From NCBI RefSeq assembly GCF_029814935.1, contig NZ_CP104582.1, positions 3,844,001 through 3,908,000 on the forward strand: a stretch of 64,000 bases of DNA, read 5' to 3'. Below are positions 59,589 to 64,000 of the stretch, piece after piece. The stretch is from Pseudomonas sp. GD03919 (GTDB taxonomy: Bacteria > Pseudomonadota > Gammaproteobacteria > Pseudomonadales > Pseudomonadaceae). Below the pieces are notes generated by a model, which was not told the DNA's origin, searched no databases, and saw only the letters and a list, made by a program, of their open reading frames with translations. Each line of letters starts with the position of its first letter. Within the stretch, counting starts at the first letter, position 1. A program made the position numbers and the translations under genes.

Positions 59589-60854
59589 ATGTCCTTCTCC
59601 ACGCCCGCCCGCGCCTGCGGCATCGACTTCGGCACCTCCAACTCCACCGTCGGCTGGCTGCGTCCCGGCCAGGACAGCCTGCTGCCCCTGGAAGACGGCA
59701 AGATCACCCTGCCCTCGGTGATTTTCTTCAACACCGAAGAGCGTCGCCCGGTCTATGGCCGTCTGGCCCTGCACGAATACCTGGAAGGCTACGAAGGCCG
59801 GCTGATGCGCTCGCTGAAGAGCCTGCTCGGCTCCAAGCTGCTGAAGAGCGAAACCACCGTGCTGGGCAGTGCCCTGCCGTTCAAGGATCTGCTCGGGTTC
59901 TTTATCGGCGAGCTGAAAAAGCGCGCCGAGACCCAGGCCGAACGGGCCTTCGAGGAAGTGGTGCTGGGCCGCCCGGTATTCTTCGTCGATGACGACCCAG
60001 CGGCCGACCAGGAAGCGCAGAACACCCTGGTGGCCGTGGCGCACAAGCTCGGCTTCAAGGACGTGTCGTTCCAGTACGAGCCCATTGCCGCGGCCTTCGA
60101 CTACGAGTCGAACCTGAACCGCGAGGAGCTGGTGCTGATCGTCGACATCGGCGGTGGTACCTCGGACTTCTCCCTGGTACGCCTGGCCCCTGAGCGCCAC
60201 CACCTGGCCGAACGTCAGCAGGACATCCTCGCCACCGGCGGTGTGCATATCGGCGGTACCGACTTCGACAAGCAGTTGTCGCTGGCCGGCGTCATGCCGC
60301 TGTTCGGCTATGGCAGCCGAATGAAGAGCGACGCCTTCATGCCCACCAGCTACCACCTCAACCTGGCCACCTGGCACACCATCAATGCGCTGTACGCGCA
60401 GAAGACCCAGCTCGCCCTGCAGAACATGCGCTACGACATCGTCGACGCCACCGGCATCGACCGTCTGTTCGGCCTGATCGAACAGCGCGCGGGGCACTGG
60501 CTGGCGATGCAGGTGGAAGAGAGCAAGATCGCCCTCAGCGAACAGGACGCACGCCCCATCGACCTGTCGCGCGTCGAGCCGGGCCTGGTCGCCGAGCTGA
60601 CCCGCCCCTTGTTCGAGAGCGCCATCGAGCCATTGCTCGAACGCATTCGCGCCAGCCTTACGCAGTTGCTCAGCGAAGCCGGCATCACGGCCGATCAGGT
60701 CAACACGCTGTTCTTCACCGGTGGCTCCAGCGGCGTGCCGGCGCTGCGCCAGAGCGTGGCGGCGATGCTGCCGAATGCGCGCAGCGTGGAAGGCAACACC
60801 TTCGGCAGCATTGGTAGTGGCCTGGCCATCGAAGCCAAGAAACGCTACGGGTGA
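59589..60854 (+). CDS. yegD: Hsp70-family chaperone YegD
   Basis: 421 residues. An actin-fold ATPase only: phosphate-1 loop GIDFGTSNSTVG, phosphate-2 VLIVDIGGGTSDFS, adenosine loop LFFTGGSSGVPALR and EPIAAAFDYES in the connect-1 position. It has no canonical C-terminal substrate-binding domain, as is usual for YegD, so it is thought not to be a classical DnaK. The same place in PAO1 is an Hsp70-like gene (PA4873). Confidence 0.9.
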   Translation: MSFSTPARACGIDFGTSNSTVGWLRPGQDSLLPLEDGKITLPSVIFFNTEERRPVYGRLALHEYLEGYEGRLMRSLKSLLGSKLLKSETTVLGSALPFKDLLGFFIGELKKRAETQAERAFEEVVLGRPVFFVDDDPAADQEAQNTLVAVAHKLGFKDVSFQYEPIAAAFDYESNLNREELVLIVDIGGGTSDFSLVRLAPERHHLAERQQDILATGGVHIGGTDFDKQLSLAGVMPLFGYGSRMKSDAFMPTSYHLNLATWHTINALYAQKTQLALQNMRYDIVDATGIDRLFGLIEQRAGHWLAMQVEESKIALSEQDARPIDLSRVEPGLVAELTRPLFESAIEPLLERIRASLTQLLSEAGITADQVNTLFFTGGSSGVPALRQSVAAMLPNARSVEGNTFGSIGSGLAIEAKKRYG

Positions 60855-60884
60855 CGGTCTGCTGCGCGTCGGCCCTGCTGCGTT

Positions 60885-60942
60885 AAAAACAGGCTCGAAA
60901 TGCTCATGTACAAAAGTACACTCCGCTTTCTCGCCTGTTTTT
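60885..60942. repeat. Long palindrome aaaaacaggc...gcctgttttt
   Basis: aaaaacaggc (60885-60894) pairs with gcctgttttt (60933-60942), with further pairing inside (cgaaa/tttc, gtac/gtac) around aaaa. A Pseudomonas-wide intergenic sequence type as far as I recall; after yegD it can act as a two-way terminator because the stem starts with A's and ends with T's. Confidence 0.75.
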
Positions 60943-61025
60943 GCCTTGCAGGACTCTAGCTCGCAAGACCTCCACATACGCAGGCTTTGCTTAGAGCTCA
61001 CTTTTTAATTTTGAGGAACCGCACG

Positions 61026-61559
61026 ATGAAAGCCCAGCTGGAAGAACTGATCGCCAAGATAAGCTCCGGCTGTCTGCCCGAGGACGAGATTGCGCGCATC
61101 GCTGACGAGGCCGCACAGGCCTATGCCGATCCGGCGGCCTTTCTCGCTGCCAACCCGGACGTCAACTACGACGACGAATTCCCCATCCCCCTGGGCGAAT
61201 GGGTAGTGGTCGGCAGCCTGCCGGAAACGGTGCTGTTCCAGGCCGACAGCTACGAGGAGCTGTTCCAGCGCATCACCGAATCCTTCGGCCCGCAGGTGCA
61301 GTTCGTACTCAAGGCCAAGCAACTGGCCAAGACCGAGCCGCTCAAGGCGCTCAACCGTATCCAGGTGCAGCTCTCGGCACTGTCACCGGAAACCGGCGGC
61401 TACGTGCTGGTAGATTTCAGCGAGCCGTTGGATGACGAACTGCAGGCCGTGCTGGTGTACGCCAGCGATCTATCACGGGTGATGGAGCTGGCGGTGGAAG
61501 TCGGCATCTATGCCGCGCCAGCGTTGGAAGCCTTGCAGGCGGAGCAGGCTGAGGAATAA
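61026..61559 (+). CDS. Conserved hypothetical protein
   Basis: 177 residues, acidic, soluble, no signal peptide or transmembrane helix. Starts MKAQLEELIAKISSGCLPED, with a middle region GEWVVVGSLPETVLFQADSY and a C-terminal helical end rich in Ala and Glu. I do not recognise a characterised family. It follows yegD at the same place as PAO1 PA4874, so it is conserved in pseudomonads. The ATG at 61026 follows a GAGGA. Confidence 0.7.
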   Translation: MKAQLEELIAKISSGCLPEDEIARIADEAAQAYADPAAFLAANPDVNYDDEFPIPLGEWVVVGSLPETVLFQADSYEELFQRITESFGPQVQFVLKAKQLAKTEPLKALNRIQVQLSALSPETGGYVLVDFSEPLDDELQAVLVYASDLSRVMELAVEVGIYAAPALEALQAEQAEE

Positions 61560-61570
61560 AACACAGATTC

Positions 61571-61686
61571 TCCCCTCTCCCCAGCCCTCTCCCATAAATG
61601 GGAGAGGGAGCCATCCGCCGCCAGTATCAGACGCTTGCTGCACTGTTCCCCTCTCCCGCTTGCGGGAGAGGGGCTGGGGGAGAGGG
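61571..61686. repeat. 116-bp 'ccctctcccc' palindromic element
   Basis: Left arm cccctctccccagccctctc (from 61573) and right arm gagaggggctgggggagagg (to about 61686) are complementary over about 22 bp; inside, each arm carries its own hairpin (ccctctcccataaatgggag... and ctcccgcttgcgggag). Related elements occur at 44131-44187 and, as a half, at 19289-19312. It lies between converging genes. Confidence 0.85.
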
Positions 61687-61691
61687 CCGAG

Positions 61692-62861
61692 CTACAAAGT
61701 CCCGCGCAACGCTTTCTCGAACAATGCGCTGTATTGCGCAGCCGTGTAGGCGATGGGGTTGGTGCCTGCCGATGGATCGACTTCAGCCATACGCCCGACC
61801 TGCTCGATACGCGCATCGTCGATGCCGATATCGCTCAGGCTGTGGGCGATACCCACTTCACAGCGCAGCGTCAGCACCCACTCCAGCACCGCATCGAAAC
61901 CGCCGCCCGGCAGCGCTAGGTAGCGCGCCATCTTCTCCATCTGCGGCTCGATCACGGCGCGGTTCGCAACCAACACGAAAGGCATCAAAACCGCGTTGAG
62001 CAGGCCATGGTGAGCGTCGTACAGCGCACCCAGCGGATGGGCCAGCGCATGCATCGCGCCAAGACCACGCTGGAAGGCGGTGGCGCCCATGCTCGAGGCC
62101 ACCAGCATCTGCAGCCGCGCCTCGACATCACCGCCCTTCGCCACAGCACGCGGCAGATACTGCTGCACCAGGCGCATACCCTCCAGGGCGATGCCCTCGG
62201 CCATGGGGTGGAACAGTGGCGAGCAGAACGCCTCCAGGCTGTGCGACAGCGCATCCATGCCAGTGGCGGCGGTGATTTTCGCCGGCAGGCCGACGGTCAG
62301 CTCGGGGTCGAGAATCACCAGAGCAGGCAGCATCCGCGCGTGGAAGATGATGCGTTTGATATGCGCGGCGTCGTCGGTGATCACCGACGCGCGGCCGACT
62401 TCCGAACCGGTGCCGGCAGTGGTCGGCACCGCTACCACCGGCGCCATACCGGATACCTTGACCCGGCTGGCGTTATCGCCAACGTCCTCGAAATCCCACA
62501 GCGGCCGATCCTGACCGACCATCAAGGCGATGGCCTTGCCGGCATCCAGCGCCGAGCCGCCACCGAAGGCGATCACGCCGTCATGACCGCCGGCCTTGAA
62601 TGCGGCGACACCGTCCATCACGTTGCTGCCGGTTGGGTTGCCCTTGATCGCCGAGAACAGCCCGGCCTTCAGCCCGGCATCACGACATTGGCGCAGTGCC
62701 GTGTCGATCATCGGCAACGCCGCCAAGCCTGGGTCGGTGCATAGCAGCGGCGCGCGCATGCCGAGCAAGCGGCAGGCCTCGGCCAGCTCGGCAATTCGGC
62801 CAACGCCCACGCGCATCGAGGTCGGGTAGTTCCAGTTCATGCGGTACTGATTCAGGTCCAT
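61692..62861 (-). CDS. Iron-containing alcohol dehydrogenase
   Basis: 389 residues, group III Fe-ADH. NAD-binding region GGGSALDAGKAIAL and TTAGTGSEV; metal ligands in GMDALSHSLEAF (Asp, His), and HALAHPLGALYDAHHG (two His). The substrate is not evident; together with the aldehyde dehydrogenase gene 10 bp upstream on the same strand it probably oxidises a primary alcohol to the acid in two steps. GAGG precedes the ATG. Length is typical (~385). Confidence 0.9.
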   Translation of the reverse strand: MDLNQYRMNWNYPTSMRVGVGRIAELAEACRLLGMRAPLLCTDPGLAALPMIDTALRQCRDAGLKAGLFSAIKGNPTGSNVMDGVAAFKAGGHDGVIAFGGGSALDAGKAIALMVGQDRPLWDFEDVGDNASRVKVSGMAPVVAVPTTAGTGSEVGRASVITDDAAHIKRIIFHARMLPALVILDPELTVGLPAKITAATGMDALSHSLEAFCSPLFHPMAEGIALEGMRLVQQYLPRAVAKGGDVEARLQMLVASSMGATAFQRGLGAMHALAHPLGALYDAHHGLLNAVLMPFVLVANRAVIEPQMEKMARYLALPGGGFDAVLEWVLTLRCEVGIAHSLSDIGIDDARIEQVGRMAEVDPSAGTNPIAYTAAQYSALFEKALRGTL

Positions 62862-62871
62862 GGCGCGTGCC

Positions 62872-64000
62872 TCACAGCTGAGTCTTGAAGTGGAAGGATT
62901 TTGGCCGGGTCAGTTGCTCGTAGCCGACCCGCGACAGGGTGCAGCCGCGCCCCGAGTGCTTCACCCCGGTCCAGGCCAGGCCAGGGTCGAGGTAGTCGCA
63001 GCGGTTGAGAAACACCGTGCCGGCCTCAACCCGATCAGCCAAAGCCATGGCGGCGTCGACATCGCGACTGAAGATGGCTGCGGTCAGGCCAAACTCGCTG
63101 TCGTTCATCAGCGCCAGCGCTTCCTCGTCGCTGGCGACCTTCTGAATGCCCACCACCGGACCGAAGGATTCCTCGGTCATCACGCGCATTTCATGGTTGA
63201 CGTTGGTCAGCACCTGCGGCGCCAGGTAGGGCGTGCCCGGCGCATCCAGGGGAAACTCGGCCGGGTCAATATGTGCCCTAGCACCCTGCTCGACTGCCTC
63301 GGCGATCTGGGCGCGGACGAAGTCGGCGGCGTCGCTGCGCACCAGCGGGCCCAGGGTGGTCTCCGGGTCATCCGAACGCCCCAGCTTGTACTGGCGCACC
63401 AGCGCCACCGCGCGCTCGACGAACTCATCGAACAATGACTCGTGCACGTAGATGCGCTCGATGCCGCAGCACGACTGCCCGGAGTTGAAAAAGGCACCGT
63501 CGATGGCGGTTTCCACCGCGTGCTGCAGATCGGCGTCAGCGCGGACGTAGGCCGGGTCCTTGCCACCCAATTCGAGCCCAACACTGATGAAGCGCCCGGC
63601 AGCAGCACGCTCGACCATGGCTCCGCCGGGCACCGAACCGGTGAAGGCAACGTGGTCGATACTGGGTGAGCGAATCAAGGCTTCGGTCTCGCCGTGGCTC
63701 AGGTGCAGGTACTGGAATACGCCTTCGGGCAGGCCAGCTTCGGCGAAGGCCTGGACCATGCGCTCGGCGCACAGCGGCGTCTGCGCCGAGTGCTTGAGCA
63801 AGACCACATTGCCCGCCAACAGCGCCGGCATCACCGCGTTGACGGCGGTCAGATAGGGGTAGTTCCAGGGTGCGATGATCAACGCCAGGCCCAATGGCTC
63901 ACGGCGAATGAAACGGGTGAAGCCGGCCTTTTCCGGCAGGCGGATGTCGGCCAGCGAGCCCTCGGCGATATCGGCCATATGGCTGGCACGCTCGACGAAG
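62872..64000 (-). CDS. Aldehyde dehydrogenase, C-terminal part (runs off right edge)
   Basis: 376 residues visible; the frame is open through position 64000 (reading FVERASHMADIAEG), so about 80-100 N-terminal residues lie outside. Rossmann and active-site segments are present: APWNYPYLTAVNAVMPAL, VAFTGSVPGG, catalytic Glu in LELGGKDPAYV and catalytic Cys in NSGQSCCGIERI. NAD(P)-dependent ALDH oxidising an aldehyde to its acid. First gene of a two-gene unit with the alcohol dehydrogenase downstream. Confidence 0.9.
   Translation of the reverse strand, partial: FVERASHMADIAEGSLADIRLPEKAGFTRFIRREPLGLALIIAPWNYPYLTAVNAVMPALLAGNVVLLKHSAQTPLCAERMVQAFAEAGLPEGVFQYLHLSHGETEALIRSPSIDHVAFTGSVPGGAMVERAAAGRFISVGLELGGKDPAYVRADADLQHAVETAIDGAFFNSGQSCCGIERIYVHESLFDEFVERAVALVRQYKLGRSDDPETTLGPLVRSDAADFVRAQIAEAVEQGARAHIDPAEFPLDAPGTPYLAPQVLTNVNHEMRVMTEESFGPVVGIQKVASDEEALALMNDSEFGLTAAIFSRDVDAAMALADRVEAGTVFLNRCDYLDPGLAWTGVKHSGRGCTLSRVGYEQLTRPKSFHFKTQL

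Overview
The window is GC-rich chromosomal DNA from a gamma-proteobacterium, almost certainly a Pseudomonas (sensu lato, closest in flavour to the P. mendocina/oleovorans/alcaligenes group). Basis: the protein sequences, Pseudomonas-type REP/REPIN repeats, and a gene order from speA (16623) to the conserved gene ending at 61559 that matches, as I recall it, the P. aeruginosa PAO1 block PA4839-PA4874 (speA, YciH/SUI1, NUDIX, DUF2333, gcbA, ctpL, dsbD, aroQ, accBC, prmA, dusB-fis, purHD, retS, marC-like, urtABCDE, ureD-A-pat-B-C, and so on).

Layout. 1-290: right end of an IS5/IS1182-like element. 589-4515: MazG-like and CmoM pair, DUF4136 lipoprotein, a chimeric deletion scar (lipoprotein head joined to acetyltransferase tail), a small DMT transporter and a membrane diguanylate cyclase. 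4531-13607 (minus strand): a very short chemoreceptor, then alpha-2-macroglobulin - RAYT transposase - PbpC, with a REPIN on each side of the RAYT. 13756-16511: MATE exporter, GAF-GGDEF cyclase, broken DUF2214 gene. 16623-20925 (minus strand): speA, yciH, NUDIX, DUF2333. 21183-24878: diguanylate cyclase gene gcbA split by an IS66-type element with a perfect 8-bp target duplication. 24975-41430: chemoreceptor, dsbD, aroQ-accB-accC, prmA, DUF3426, dusB-fis, purH-purD, retS. 41475-52827: MarC protein, then the complete urea ABC importer (urtABCDE) and the urease accessory and structural genes (ureD, A, pat-like, B, C). 52891-64000: TraR/DksA-type protein, PEP-mutase/ICL-fold enzyme, a frameshifted type II secretion F-like gene, two tandem solute-binding proteins, membrane proteins, a YegD-type Hsp70, and an alcohol/aldehyde dehydrogenase pair running off the right edge.

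How the parts work together. urtABCDE imports urea and ureDABC encode urease. I see a GG-N10-GC sigma-54 promoter motif in front of both urtA and ureD and a good NtrC-type palindrome upstream of urtA, so both units are probably induced by nitrogen limitation. purH/purD, accBC/aroQ and dusB-fis are housekeeping. retS, gcbA and the other GGDEF proteins are c-di-GMP and lifestyle regulators, and gcbA is knocked out here.

The most unusual features are: (i) nearly every non-overlapping junction of the urt/ure cluster is filled by a palindromic repeat, from at least five families, one apparently inserted with a ~20-bp target duplication at urtB/urtC; (ii) the REPIN-RAYT cassette inside the A2M-PbpC pair; (iii) a cluster of recently broken or shortened genes (lipoprotein/GNAT chimera, DUF2214 deletion, sensor-less chemoreceptor, IS-split gcbA, frameshifted GspF-like gene). 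I found no tRNA, rRNA, CRISPR array or prophage, and I do not see an evidently new multi-gene system.
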